From: Lachnospiraceae bacterium A4
GTDB taxonomy: Bacteria > Bacillota > Clostridia > Lachnospirales > Lachnospiraceae
DNA length: 64,000 nt
Assembly (NCBI GenBank): GCA_000403215.2
Contig: KE159529.1
Location: 69,826 to 133,825 of the forward strand
Reading direction: 5' to 3'
In this document: piece by piece, positions 53,509 to 62,008 of the stretch
How positions within the stretch are numbered: the first letter of the stretch is position 1
Layout of the letters: each line of letters begins with the position of its first letter
Program-made: the position numbers and the translations under genes
The notes under the pieces: model-generated
Told to the model about the DNA's origin: nothing
What the model saw: the letters and a program-made list of their open reading frames with translations, nothing else
Database searches by the model: none

Positions 53509-54750
53509 ATGGCCAAGAAAAGAAACATCATCGTAGGACAATCAGGAGGACCGACATCGGTCATCAATTCCAGTCTGGCAGGCGTGTACAAGACCGCGAA
53601 GGAGAGAGGTTTTCACAAGGTGTACGGAATGCTCCACGGCATTCAGGGATTTCTCGATGAGCAGTATGTGGATTTGTCCACACAGATTCATTCGGATATG
53701 GATATTGAACTGCTAAAGCGCACACCGTCGGCATTTTTGGGCTCATGCCGTTTTAAACTTCCCGATATTCACGAAAACCCGGATATTTATGACAAGATTT
53801 TCAATATACTGGACAAACTGGATATCGAGACCTTTATCTATATCGGCGGCAACGACTCCATGGATACCATCAAGAAGCTGTCAGACTATGCAATCCTGAA
53901 AGGCTATACGCAGAAGTTTCTGGGTGTGCCCAAGACGATCGACAATGACCTTGCACTGACAGACCACACGCCCGGCTTTGGAAGCGCCGCAAAATATATC
54001 GCGGCGTCAACCAAGGAAGTGATTCGTGACGCGCTGGGACTGACCTACCAAAAGACGATGATCACCGTGATCGAGGTCATGGGGCGCAACGCAGGATGGC
54101 TCACCGGCGCAACCGCACTGGCAAAGACGGAGGAGTGCGACGGACCGGATTTGATTTACCTGCCGGAGATTCCGTTTGACATTGATAAATTCCTCAAAAA
54201 AGTACAGGATTTATTGAAAAAGAAAGAGTCTATCATCATCGCAGTCTCAGAGGGCATCAAGCTTGCTGACGGCAGATATGTCTGTGAGCTGTCCGGCGGC
54301 GCCGATTATGTGGATGCGTTTGGCCATAAGCAATTGCAGGGAACAGCGGCTTATCTGGCGGGTTATCTTGGCGCTGAGATTGGCTGCAAGACGCGCAGTA
54401 TTGAGTTTTCGACACTGCAAAGAAGTGCGTCGCACATGGCGTCGCGCGTCGATGTCAACGAGGCATTTATGGTCGGCGGTGCTGCGGTGAAGGCAGCCGA
54501 CGAGGGCGATACAGGGAAGATGGTGGTCATTGACCGCGTGTCCGACGACCCTTACATGAGCGCTGCGGGCATCTATGATGTACATCGCATTGCCAACAAT
54601 GAGAAGGTCGTTCCGAGAAACTGGGTAAACAGAGAAGGCAACTATGTGACCGATGAGTTTATCAATTACATCGAGCCGCTGATTCAAGGGGATTATCAGC
54701 CGTTTATGGTCAATGGTCTGCCGCAGCATCTGGTTCTGCGCAAGAAATAA
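53509..54750 (+). CDS. pfp: Phosphofructokinase, PPi-dependent type
   Basis: The 413-aa enzyme starts at ATG 53509 behind AGGAGGG. It has GQSGGPTSVINSSLAGV for phosphate binding, YIGGNDSMDTI in place of the GGDGS of ATP enzymes, and PKTIDNDL with the catalytic Asp. The long form with MGRNAGWLTG matches PPi-type enzymes, which make glycolysis reversible and save ATP in anaerobes. The Asn in GGNDS is unlike the GGDDS of typical PPi enzymes, so the phosphoryl donor should be measured rather than assumed. Confidence 0.85.
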   Translation: MAKKRNIIVGQSGGPTSVINSSLAGVYKTAKERGFHKVYGMLHGIQGFLDEQYVDLSTQIHSDMDIELLKRTPSAFLGSCRFKLPDIHENPDIYDKIFNILDKLDIETFIYIGGNDSMDTIKKLSDYAILKGYTQKFLGVPKTIDNDLALTDHTPGFGSAAKYIAASTKEVIRDALGLTYQKTMITVIEVMGRNAGWLTGATALAKTEECDGPDLIYLPEIPFDIDKFLKKVQDLLKKKESIIIAVSEGIKLADGRYVCELSGGADYVDAFGHKQLQGTAAYLAGYLGAEIGCKTRSIEFSTLQRSASHMASRVDVNEAFMVGGAAVKAADEGDTGKMVVIDRVSDDPYMSAAGIYDVHRIANNEKVVPRNWVNREGNYVTDEFINYIEPLIQGDYQPFMVNGLPQHLVLRKK

Positions 54751-54783
54751 AAAAAGCTTAGAAAAAGACTAGGAGGCACTTTG

Positions 54784-55620
54784 ATGTTTCAGATCATAGA
54801 CGGAAAGAAAATTTCGCAGGAAATTAAGGACGAGCTAAAAGAAAAAGTATCAGCGCTCAAAACACAGGGAAAAACAATCTGTCTGGCAGTGATACAAGTG
54901 GGCAGCGACCCGGCGTCTAGCGTGTACGTCGGCAACAAGAAAAAGGCGTGTGCCTACATTGGCATTGAATCGTTATCTTATGAGCTGACGGAGGAGACGA
55001 CGGAGCAGGAGTTGTTAGACCTTGTGAAAAAGCTGAATGCCGACGATGCCGTGAATGGCATTTTAGTACAGCTCCCATTGCCCAAGCAGATTGATGAACA
55101 GAAGGTCATTCAGACCATTGCGCCGGAGAAGGACGTCGATGGATTTCATGAGAAAAGTGTGGGGGCGCTCTGCGTGGGCAGCAGGGGCTTTGTGTCGTGC
55201 ACGCCGCTTGGCATTATCCAGCTTCTAAAGCGCTCTCAAATTGAAATCGCAGGAAAACACTGTGTCGTGATTGGGCGCAGCAACATTGTAGGAAAACCGA
55301 TGGCGCTTTTATTGCTGCGGGAAAATGGCACTGTCACCGTCTGCCATTCACGCACACAGAATCTCAAGGAACTCACAAAGCAGGCGGATATTCTGGTCGT
55401 GGCAGTCGGAAAGCCGAAGTTTGTAGATGACTCTTATGTAAAAGAAGGCGCTGTTGTCATTGATGTCGGGATTCACCGTGATGCGCAGAACAAACTCTGC
55501 GGCGATGTTGATTACGAGAAGGTAGCACCGCACACCAGTGCGATCACGCCGGTTCCGGGCGGGGTGGGTCCGATGACCATTGCGATGCTGATGTACAACT
55601 GTGTTTCTTCTATTGAATAA
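54784..55620 (+). CDS. folD: Methylene-THF dehydrogenase / methenyl-THF cyclohydrolase FolD
   Basis: From ATG 54784 behind AGGAGG, the 278-aa bifunctional enzyme has the substrate site SVYVGNKKKACAYIGI, the cyclohydrolase Lys in that stretch, VQLPLPKQID, the NADP site VIGRSNIVGKPMALLLL and the end motif TPVPGGVGPMTIAMLM. It interconverts one-carbon folates. It lies between pfp and rarA with short gaps. Confidence 0.95.
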   Translation: MFQIIDGKKISQEIKDELKEKVSALKTQGKTICLAVIQVGSDPASSVYVGNKKKACAYIGIESLSYELTEETTEQELLDLVKKLNADDAVNGILVQLPLPKQIDEQKVIQTIAPEKDVDGFHEKSVGALCVGSRGFVSCTPLGIIQLLKRSQIEIAGKHCVVIGRSNIVGKPMALLLLRENGTVTVCHSRTQNLKELTKQADILVVAVGKPKFVDDSYVKEGAVVIDVGIHRDAQNKLCGDVDYEKVAPHTSAITPVPGGVGPMTIAMLMYNCVSSIE

Positions 55621-55638
55621 GTTGGATTTGAATCAATT

Positions 55639-56976
55639 ATGGAACAGATGACGTTATTTGACAGGGAGCAGCCGCAGCCGCTTGCGGCGCGGCTGCGTCC
55701 TCAGTCTTTGGAAGAATATGCGGGGCAGACGCATCTGCTCGGCAAAGGGAAAGTACTGCGCCGTTTAATTGAGAGCGATCAAGTCTCCTCCATGATATTC
55801 TGGGGGCCGCCGGGGGTAGGCAAGACCACGCTGGCGCGGATTATTGCAGGCAGGACGAAATCTGCCTTTATTGATTTCTCAGCAGTTACGAGCGGAATCA
55901 AAGAAATCCGCACAGTGATGGAGCAGGCAGAGCAGAACCGCCGTTTTGGCGAGCGGACAATCGTGTTCGTGGACGAGATTCATCGGTTTAACAAGGCACA
56001 GCAGGACGCTTTTCTGCCGTTTGTGGAGAAGGGCAGCATTATATTGATTGGCGCGACGACAGAGAATCCGTCGTTTGAGATTAACAGCGCGCTCTTGTCG
56101 CGCTGCAAGGTGTTTGTGCTTCATGCGCTCACCGAGGACGAGCTGACGATGCTGCTGTCGCGTGCGCTCACGGATTGCAGGGGCTTTGGTATGCAGCAGG
56201 TGTGTATTTCCGATGAGATGCTTCATGCGATCGCAAACTTTGCCAATGGCGATGCGAGAACGGCGCTATCAACGCTCGAAATGGTTGTTTTGAACGGCGA
56301 GCTTGACGAAAACGGGGCAGTCACAGTCACCGAGGAGACGTTAGAACAGTGCACTGCCAAGAAGTCCTTACTGTATGATAAAAAGGGAGAGGAGCACTAC
56401 AATCTGATCTCCGCGCTGCACAAATCCATGCGCAATTCGGACCCGGACGCTGCGGTGTACTGGCTTGCCCGAATGCTCGAAGCCGGCGAAGACCCGCTCT
56501 ATGTGGCGAGGCGCGTGACGCGTTTTGCGAGTGAGGACGTGGGGCTTGCGGACCCGCAGGCGCTCTCAATTGCCGTGGCGGCATATCAGGCATGTCATTT
56601 CATCGGTATGCCGGAGTGCAGTGTGCACTTGACACAGGCGGTCGTCTACATGTCGCTGGCGCCGAAGTCCAACGCACTCTACATGGCATATGAACATGCA
56701 AAGCTCGACGCCGCAGAGCAGCTTGCCGAACCAGTGCCGCTCGTGATACGCAATGCTGTCACGGAACTGATGGGCGCGCTGGACTACGGAAAAGGATATC
56801 AGTACGCCCATGACACAGAGGAGAAGATCGCGCATATGCAGTGTCTGCCAGATTCTTTGCTGGACAGACAGTACTATCAGCCAACCACACAGGGGCAGGA
56901 GGCTGCGTACAAGAAGCGGCTAGAGCAGATTAAGGACTGGCGGACACAAGTTCGCACGCCCGGAAAAGGTGATTGA
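55639..56976 (+). CDS. rarA: Replication-associated recombination protein RarA (MgsA)
   Basis: The 445-aa AAA+ protein has LRPQSLEEYAGQ, Walker A (WGPPGVGKTTLARI), Walker B (IVFVDEIHRFNKAQQDAFLP), sensor 1 (LIGATTENPSFEIN) and the C-terminal tetramerisation region with HKSMRNSDPDAAVYWLARML. It acts at stalled replication forks. Its last 47 bases overlap the converging dihydrouridine synthase gene. Confidence 0.95.
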   Translation: MEQMTLFDREQPQPLAARLRPQSLEEYAGQTHLLGKGKVLRRLIESDQVSSMIFWGPPGVGKTTLARIIAGRTKSAFIDFSAVTSGIKEIRTVMEQAEQNRRFGERTIVFVDEIHRFNKAQQDAFLPFVEKGSIILIGATTENPSFEINSALLSRCKVFVLHALTEDELTMLLSRALTDCRGFGMQQVCISDEMLHAIANFANGDARTALSTLEMVVLNGELDENGAVTVTEETLEQCTAKKSLLYDKKGEEHYNLISALHKSMRNSDPDAAVYWLARMLEAGEDPLYVARRVTRFASEDVGLADPQALSIAVAAYQACHFIGMPECSVHLTQAVVYMSLAPKSNALYMAYEHAKLDAAEQLAEPVPLVIRNAVTELMGALDYGKGYQYAHDTEEKIAHMQCLPDSLLDRQYYQPTTQGQEAAYKKRLEQIKDWRTQVRTPGKGD

Positions 56977-57967
56977 CCGCAATCTTATAGTCTGTGTAAT
57001 TAGATGCCTTGCGGATTTTCTTTAAGTGTTTGTCAGCGGAGGCAAAGCACGCGATCAGGTATGTCCACAAATCCTTCATCTTGAAAAGGGTGGGCGTCTC
57101 TCCCGGCATCTGGGCGGCATAACCCTCAAAGATTTCATCGTGAAAGGCTTTGAGGGTTTCTTTGCGAAGCGCTTCGGACACAGCACCTACAGCATCGTCT
57201 GGCGGTAGACTTGGCTGCTGGGGTGCTTGGTGCGATTGTAGACCGATCGCTGTATCAATCGTTGATTGTGTCATGCGCCGGATTTGTGCGGGCAGCGCCG
57301 GATTTTTGAGAATACCGCGCCCGATCATCATGCAGTCCGTCTGCGGCAGCCTGTCCAGCAGGGCTTCACAGCTTTTTACTGAAATAATATCTCCATTGTA
57401 GCACAGCGGAAACTTGGGCGGTGCCGCCAAAGCGGCTTCAAAGGCTTCTGCGTGCGGTTTGTATTGATAAAATTCTTTTTGCAGGCGAGGGTGGATAATC
57501 AGCTCATCTATTGGATATTTTTGGTATATTTCAAGAATGCGCGCCCACTCTTCGATGGATTCGATGCCAATCCGTGTCTTGATGGAAATTTTCACAGGAG
57601 ACTTCTCATATATTTCATATAAAAAGCAATCCAGCGCATCGGGCACACTCAAAAACCCTGCGCCGCGCTTTCTGGCAGCGACAGTGCCAGATGGACAGCC
57701 GAGGTTGAGATTCACGGTCTGATAGCCGTATTCGGCAATTTTCCCCGCAATCAATAAAAATTCGTCCGCGCGGTTTGTCAGAATCTGCGGCACGACATTC
57801 AGATTTTGATTGTGCTCGGGCAGGATTTCGTTCAACTCCCGCCGGTTCAGCTTTTTGCTGGCGATAAACGGCGTGAAGTACTTGTCGATGCCGCCGAAGT
57901 AATGATAGTAAGCCGTTCTGTAAATATAGGTAGTGATCCCCTCCATAGGGGCTAGGTAAAGTTTCAT
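56930..57967 (-). CDS. tRNA dihydrouridine synthase
   Basis: The 345-aa flavoenzyme reduces uridines in the tRNA D-loop. It starts MKLYLAPMEGITTYIYRTAY (behind GGGGA) and has the catalytic Cys in VNLNLGCPSGTV, KISIKTRIGI and MMIGRGILKNPAL for FMN binding. The 3' end lies antisense to the last 16 codons of rarA. The final 70 residues after QIRRMTQSTIDTAIGLQSHQ are less conserved. Confidence 0.92.
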   Translation of the reverse strand: MKLYLAPMEGITTYIYRTAYYHYFGGIDKYFTPFIASKKLNRRELNEILPEHNQNLNVVPQILTNRADEFLLIAGKIAEYGYQTVNLNLGCPSGTVAARKRGAGFLSVPDALDCFLYEIYEKSPVKISIKTRIGIESIEEWARILEIYQKYPIDELIIHPRLQKEFYQYKPHAEAFEAALAAPPKFPLCYNGDIISVKSCEALLDRLPQTDCMMIGRGILKNPALPAQIRRMTQSTIDTAIGLQSHQAPQQPSLPPDDAVGAVSEALRKETLKAFHDEIFEGYAAQMPGETPTLFKMKDLWTYLIACFASADKHLKKIRKASNYTDYKIAVNHLFRACELVSASP

Positions 57968-58196
57968 AATAATTCCCCGTTCTTGTTCTTCTCACATGAT
58001 GCGAATCGAAATCATGATTTTTGGGCTGCTATGCCTCATTATAACGTATAGGAATGGATTGTCAACTTTTAATCTGTTTTTAATCGAAACAGTATTTTTG
58101 ATTAATTTTGATTGTTTATAGTAATATCATCAACAGTGAGCAGCAGCACAAAGACACTGGTTAAAGAACATAAACATTCAAAAAGGAGAGAAAAAA

Positions 58197-58736
58197 ATGG
58201 ATAATTTTGAAAAGGTAGAAAAATTAAGAGAACATGCAAACGTGACATATGAGGAGGCAAAGCAGGCACTCGAGAACAGCAATTGGGATATCCTCGACGC
58301 GATGATCTACTTGGAGCAGGCCGGAAAAGTACATGGGCCAGAGCAGTCAAGCTACACGACACAGACCGAGAAAGTAAAGATTGAGGTGGATGAGAAGGAG
58401 TGCAAATCAACCTTTTCTGACAAACTGAAACGGTTCGGGGACTGGTGTCTTGGGCTGATCGAAAAAGGCAACAACAACAGCTTCTGCGTGGAGCGTGACA
58501 ACAAGGAAATTTTCCGTATGCCGATTACCCTATTGGTAGTGCTGCTGATCTTCTCATTCTGGGTGATTGTTCCGCTGCTGGTGGTCGGATTGTTCTTTGA
58601 TATGAGATATCAGTTTTGCGGACCGGATGTGAGAAGCGTGGACATTGATATCAACAGGGCGATGGACAGTGCGGCAGAAGCGGCGGAGAGCATCAAGAAT
58701 GAGTTTGGCGGCACAGTAAAGGACGAGGAGAACTAA
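58197..58736 (+). CDS. DUF4342 protein with N-terminal UBA-like domain
   Basis: The 179-aa protein starts at ATG 58197 behind AAAGGAG. Residues 1-45 form a UBA/nascent-chain-like helix bundle (LREHANVTYEEAKQALENSNWDILDAM). Residues 75-145 are DUF4342 with a hydrophobic hairpin (ITLLVVLLIFSFWVIVPLLVVGLFF). The tail is acidic. It is found in Firmicutes with unknown function, possibly a membrane-associated regulator. It precedes a two-component pair with a 119-base gap. Confidence 0.82.
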   Translation: MDNFEKVEKLREHANVTYEEAKQALENSNWDILDAMIYLEQAGKVHGPEQSSYTTQTEKVKIEVDEKECKSTFSDKLKRFGDWCLGLIEKGNNNSFCVERDNKEIFRMPITLLVVLLIFSFWVIVPLLVVGLFFDMRYQFCGPDVRSVDIDINRAMDSAAEAAESIKNEFGGTVKDEEN

Positions 58737-58855
58737 TATTATTTGCACAGGAAACGGGCTGACTATTACGGATAGTCAGTCTTTCGTGCATTTTTATGCA
58801 CACGGACGTTTGGCGCGCGTGCACGCAGCAGTCCCAAGGAAAAAAGGAGGAAGAG

Positions 58856-59539
58856 ATGGCAATTACAGTTTTGATCGTGGAGGATGAGGAGAAGATTGGG
58901 CGTTTTCTGGAGCTGGAGCTTTTGCATGAGGGCTACGAGGTCATGAAGGCGGTCAATGGCAGAGAGGGGCTTGAGAAGGCGCTGAGCGGCAAGGCGGATT
59001 TGGTGGTGCTCGATGTGATGCTGCCTGCGCTAAATGGATTTGAGGTGCTTCGGCGCCTGCGCAAAAATTCTGACATACCTGTCATTATGCTCACGGCGCG
59101 CGATGAGGTGATGGATAAAGTTGCCGGCCTTGACGGCGGTGCAGATGACTACATGACAAAACCGTTTGCCATCGAGGAGTTGCTTGCACGTATCCGCTTA
59201 GTGCTCAAAAAGCGCGGCGGCGCGCCCAGTGCAGACAAAAACCAGCTTGGTATCGGAAAGCTCTGTATGGATGTGCAGCGCTATGAGGTCAGCTATGACG
59301 GGCAGCAGGTCGAGCTGACGCACCGGGAGTTTGAACTGCTGCGCGTGTTACTGGAGAATAAAAATATTGTGATTTCGAGAGATACGCTTCTTGAAAAGGT
59401 GTGCGGATATGACTATATGGGCGAGACGAATATCATCGACGTGTATGTCCGGTATCTTCGGAGTAAAATAGATGATGTGTATCAAGTGAAGATTATCCAG
59501 ACCGTGCGAGGTGTGGGATATTGTATCAAAGACGAATAA
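58856..59539 (+). CDS. OmpR-family response regulator
   Basis: ATG 58856 is preceded by AAAGGAGG; the longer frame from 58796 has no ribosome site. The receiver has EDEEKIGRFL, the acceptor Asp in VVLDVMLPALNGF and KPFAIEELLARI. The winged helix ends in IDVYVRYLRSKID and TVRGVGYCIKDE. It pairs with the complete kinase downstream, in contrast to the pair at 10.1 kb. Confidence 0.94.
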   Translation: MAITVLIVEDEEKIGRFLELELLHEGYEVMKAVNGREGLEKALSGKADLVVLDVMLPALNGFEVLRRLRKNSDIPVIMLTARDEVMDKVAGLDGGADDYMTKPFAIEELLARIRLVLKKRGGAPSADKNQLGIGKLCMDVQRYEVSYDGQQVELTHREFELLRVLLENKNIVISRDTLLEKVCGYDYMGETNIIDVYVRYLRSKIDDVYQVKIIQTVRGVGYCIKDE

Positions 59540-59592
59540 CATAAGAAAGTCTTGATTCGTAAGCCCGCCGAAGTGGGCAGATGGGAGTGGGC

Positions 59593-60870
59593 ATGAAAGA
59601 AAAGAAGAAAAAAAGACCGTTTGATACCGTGCGGGTGACTTCCATAGCCAGAAAGATTAATCTGAATTATATGGGGCGTTTGTTTATGACCTATATCACA
59701 ACAGATGTGCTTGTGTTTGTACTGCTCGCAGGGATTTTTATCGTGGGTATGGATTTGCAGATGGCAGGGAACTTTTCCTTTCGTTATACGAGAGAATTTT
59801 CGTATAAGATAGATTTTTGGAAGGCGCTCTATACAGTGTCGGACGGCTCAGGGCAAGTATTGTATCAGATTCCGGCTGGCGTGTGGCTTAATTTGCTGCG
59901 CATGGGCGGTGTGATTCTCATTGCGGCGCAGCTTCTTGATCTGATTATGATGGCGTTTTCCGGGACGGGGCAGGTGCGCAGGGAACTGCGGCCGCTGAAT
60001 CAGATTGCAGCGCGGGCGCAGGAGCTCAGCGAGATAGCGTTTGATGAGACGAAGTATCACAATCTGGAAGATGCGATCTCCAATCTCAAGGTGGAGGCTA
60101 TGGAAAATGGTATCCACATGCACGACAAGGATTTGCAGGGCATCGAGACAGCCCTGAATGGTCTGCTAGAGCGCATTCGCGCCTCCTACAAGCAGCAAAC
60201 GCAGTTTGTGTCGGACGCCTCCCATGAGCTGCGCACCCCGATTGCCGTGATACAAGGATACGTCAACATGCTCGATCGATGGGGGAAAAAGGACACGGCA
60301 ATCCTTGAAGAATCCATCGAGGCGATCAAAAATGAATCCAACCATATGCAGAAGTTAGTGGAGCAGCTTTTGTTTCTGGCGCGCGGGGACTCTAACCGGC
60401 AAAACCTTGACATGAAGAAGCACGAGCTAAACAGTATCATGCGTGAGGTCTACGAGGAATCACTCATGATCGACGAAAAGCACCGATACCGCTTTGAGGA
60501 GACAGAGACTGTCGAGGTGTACGGGGACAGCGATATGCTAAAACAGTCTGCAAGAATCCTGATTGACAATGCGGCAAAGTACACCAAACAGGGGGAGGAG
60601 ATTCTGCTCCGCGTGGGCGCATGGAAAGACGGCTCGCCGTTTTATGGGATACAGGACAACGGAATCGGCATGTCGCAGGAGGACGTCACGCACGCCTTTG
60701 ACCGCTTTTACAGGGCGGACAGCGTGCGAAACAGCAAGACAGGCGGCACCGGACTTGGACTGTCAATCGCCAAGTGGATTGTGGATAAACATCAGGGGTA
60801 TTATGACATCGTGAGCCGCGAGGGGCTGGGGACACGGTTTAGTGTGGTGTTTCCTCAAGCTGTGCAATGA
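59593..60870 (+). CDS. Sensor histidine kinase
   Basis: The start chosen is ATG 59593 behind GGGAG. Two membrane helices (about 33-57 and 100-125) flank an outside loop. The HisKA domain has FVSDASHELRTPIAVIQGYV, the N box is LIDNAAKYT, and the ATP site has DNGIGMSQED, FDRFYRADSVRNSKTGGTGLGLSIAKW. All domains are present, unlike the kinase at 10.8 kb. The signal is unknown. The 3' end is followed by A+T-rich DNA. Confidence 0.94.
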   Translation: MKEKKKKRPFDTVRVTSIARKINLNYMGRLFMTYITTDVLVFVLLAGIFIVGMDLQMAGNFSFRYTREFSYKIDFWKALYTVSDGSGQVLYQIPAGVWLNLLRMGGVILIAAQLLDLIMMAFSGTGQVRRELRPLNQIAARAQELSEIAFDETKYHNLEDAISNLKVEAMENGIHMHDKDLQGIETALNGLLERIRASYKQQTQFVSDASHELRTPIAVIQGYVNMLDRWGKKDTAILEESIEAIKNESNHMQKLVEQLLFLARGDSNRQNLDMKKHELNSIMREVYEESLMIDEKHRYRFEETETVEVYGDSDMLKQSARILIDNAAKYTKQGEEILLRVGAWKDGSPFYGIQDNGIGMSQEDVTHAFDRFYRADSVRNSKTGGTGLGLSIAKWIVDKHQGYYDIVSREGLGTRFSVVFPQAVQ

Positions 60871-60949
60871 TCGTCAATGATATTCTGTTAATCAAACCTA
60901 TTGCCGGATCAACCTCATCGATTGTGCTGAAACGTCCAACAGAAATAAA

Positions 60950-60996
60950 AACTTTCCCTTGTAACCTGCACATAAGGGCAAAAACAAGGGAAAGTT
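60950..60996 (-). terminator. Terminator of the Dabb gene
   Basis: A perfect 13-base stem (AACTTTCCCTTGT / ACAAGGGAAAGTT) is followed on the minus strand by TTTTTATTT. It ends transcription of the minus-strand gene at 61033 and may also act on the kinase mRNA. Confidence 0.8.
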
Positions 60997-61032
60997 ATTG
61001 AAAAAGCGTATAAACTGGAATTTTTAGCTAAA

Positions 61033-61323
61033 TCAAATTTCATAATCAATACAAGCTCTATCAATTCTAATGGAAGATACAAATTCTCCAAATTCCATGT
61101 GCTGTTGTGATTTTTGGTACTCCTCTAATGTTTCTACTGTATCGAAGTCAAAAATTAAAGCAACATCATAATTGGAAACTGGTGTTCTTTCCGCATTTCT
61201 AACTATATTAAATTGTTTTATTATCTCTAATTCTCTTAACTTTTCAGCTCTTTCAAAAAATTCAATAATATTCTTTTCTCTATTATCCTCTTTTAATGTA
61301 AACATACATATATGCTTTATCAT
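61033..61323 (-). CDS. Dabb (stress-responsive A/B-barrel) domain protein
   Basis: The 96-aa product starts MIKHICMFTLKED behind GGAGG and has the Dabb pattern: an N-terminal HICMFTLK strand, FNIVRNAERTPVSNYDVALIFDFD in the middle and IRIDRACIDYEI at the end. Such small barrels form dimers. The function here is unknown. Confidence 0.85.
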   Translation of the reverse strand: MIKHICMFTLKEDNREKNIIEFFERAEKLRELEIIKQFNIVRNAERTPVSNYDVALIFDFDTVETLEEYQKSQQHMEFGEFVSSIRIDRACIDYEI

Positions 61324-61398
61324 AGTATTCCCGCCTCCAAATGTCGATTTTGTTGGTTACAAGTATAGCACATCGCCCCACCGAAAACAACGCGCATT

Positions 61399-61779
61399 CT
61401 ATTCTTTATGATAATACTTTTTTAGGCGCTGTATCCCCTCTGTTAAGTCATTGATGGTTGGGTGCGTTATGACTGAAATTCTTGCAGTTTTATCAGCAGG
61501 TTTATTACCGACTGTAAATCTTTCGGCGCCATATACTTGTACACCTGCTTGTAACGCGTAGATTTCAAAACTTTTTCCTGTGAAGTAATCGGGTAAGAGT
61601 AAATACTGGATTTGGCAAGTAAGTTTACTTTCAACGATGTAACCGTTTCGCATTTCATTTACAATTTGATTGCAGTATAATATTTCCGTTTTGCGTTCTT
61701 TCATAATCTCATCAGCAGTACCATTTATGATTAAATCCGCAGATATTGTGGCAAGTAACGCTGGATTTGAGATATTCAT
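61399..61779 (-). pseudogene. MocR-type aminotransferase regulator, C-terminal fragment
   Basis: The reading MNISNPALLATISADLIING through YGAERFTVGNKPADKTARISV to LTEGIQRLKKYYHKE is the C-terminal quarter of a class-I aminotransferase-like domain, as in GntR/MocR regulators (recalled from family patterns). The first 350 or so residues are missing. The open frame continues to 61911 only because it reads antisense through a neighbouring acetyltransferase remnant. No ribosome site precedes 61779. Confidence 0.6.
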
Positions 61780-61784
61780 GCGAT

Positions 61785-61937
61785 ACAATGCAGCGGCTTG
61801 AAGAAGAAATATCTGCGAAACATAATGTAGCGATACTGGACGCTTCACTTTGTGCTGCCTGCTTTTATGAACATAAGGGATATAAGACTGTTTCACATAA
61901 GGAAGTTTCAACCGACAATGGTTTTTATTTGGTGTAG
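61785..61937 (+). pseudogene. GNAT acetyltransferase, C-terminal fragment
   Basis: The reading LEEEISAKHNVAILDASLCAACFYEHKGYKTVSHKE is the end of a GNAT fold (the beta-strand, FYEHKGYK motif and tail). The N-terminal two thirds with the acetyl-CoA site are gone. It meets the MocR fragment back-to-back at about 61780, so both lost their 5' halves in one event. Confidence 0.65.
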
Positions 61938-61947
61938 AGCATCAAGC

Positions 61948-61980
61948 GCGGCAAACGGCGAAGTGGAAGCCGTTTGCCGC
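61948..61980. repeat. Perfect 12-base inverted repeat at the asnB 3' end
   Basis: GCGGCAAACGGC and GCCGTTTGCCGC are perfect, with a 9-base loop. No T run follows on either strand. It lies 29 bases beyond the stop codon of asnB and may stabilise its mRNA end. Confidence 0.6.
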
Positions 61981-62008
61981 TGGTCACTGTGCCGTCCGCT
62001 GAAAGTAG

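Noticed and set aside
61399-61911. Whole 170-aa minus-strand frame as one gene
   Set aside because: Its first 44 residues are antisense to a GNAT remnant, and only the part from 61779 looks like a known protein.
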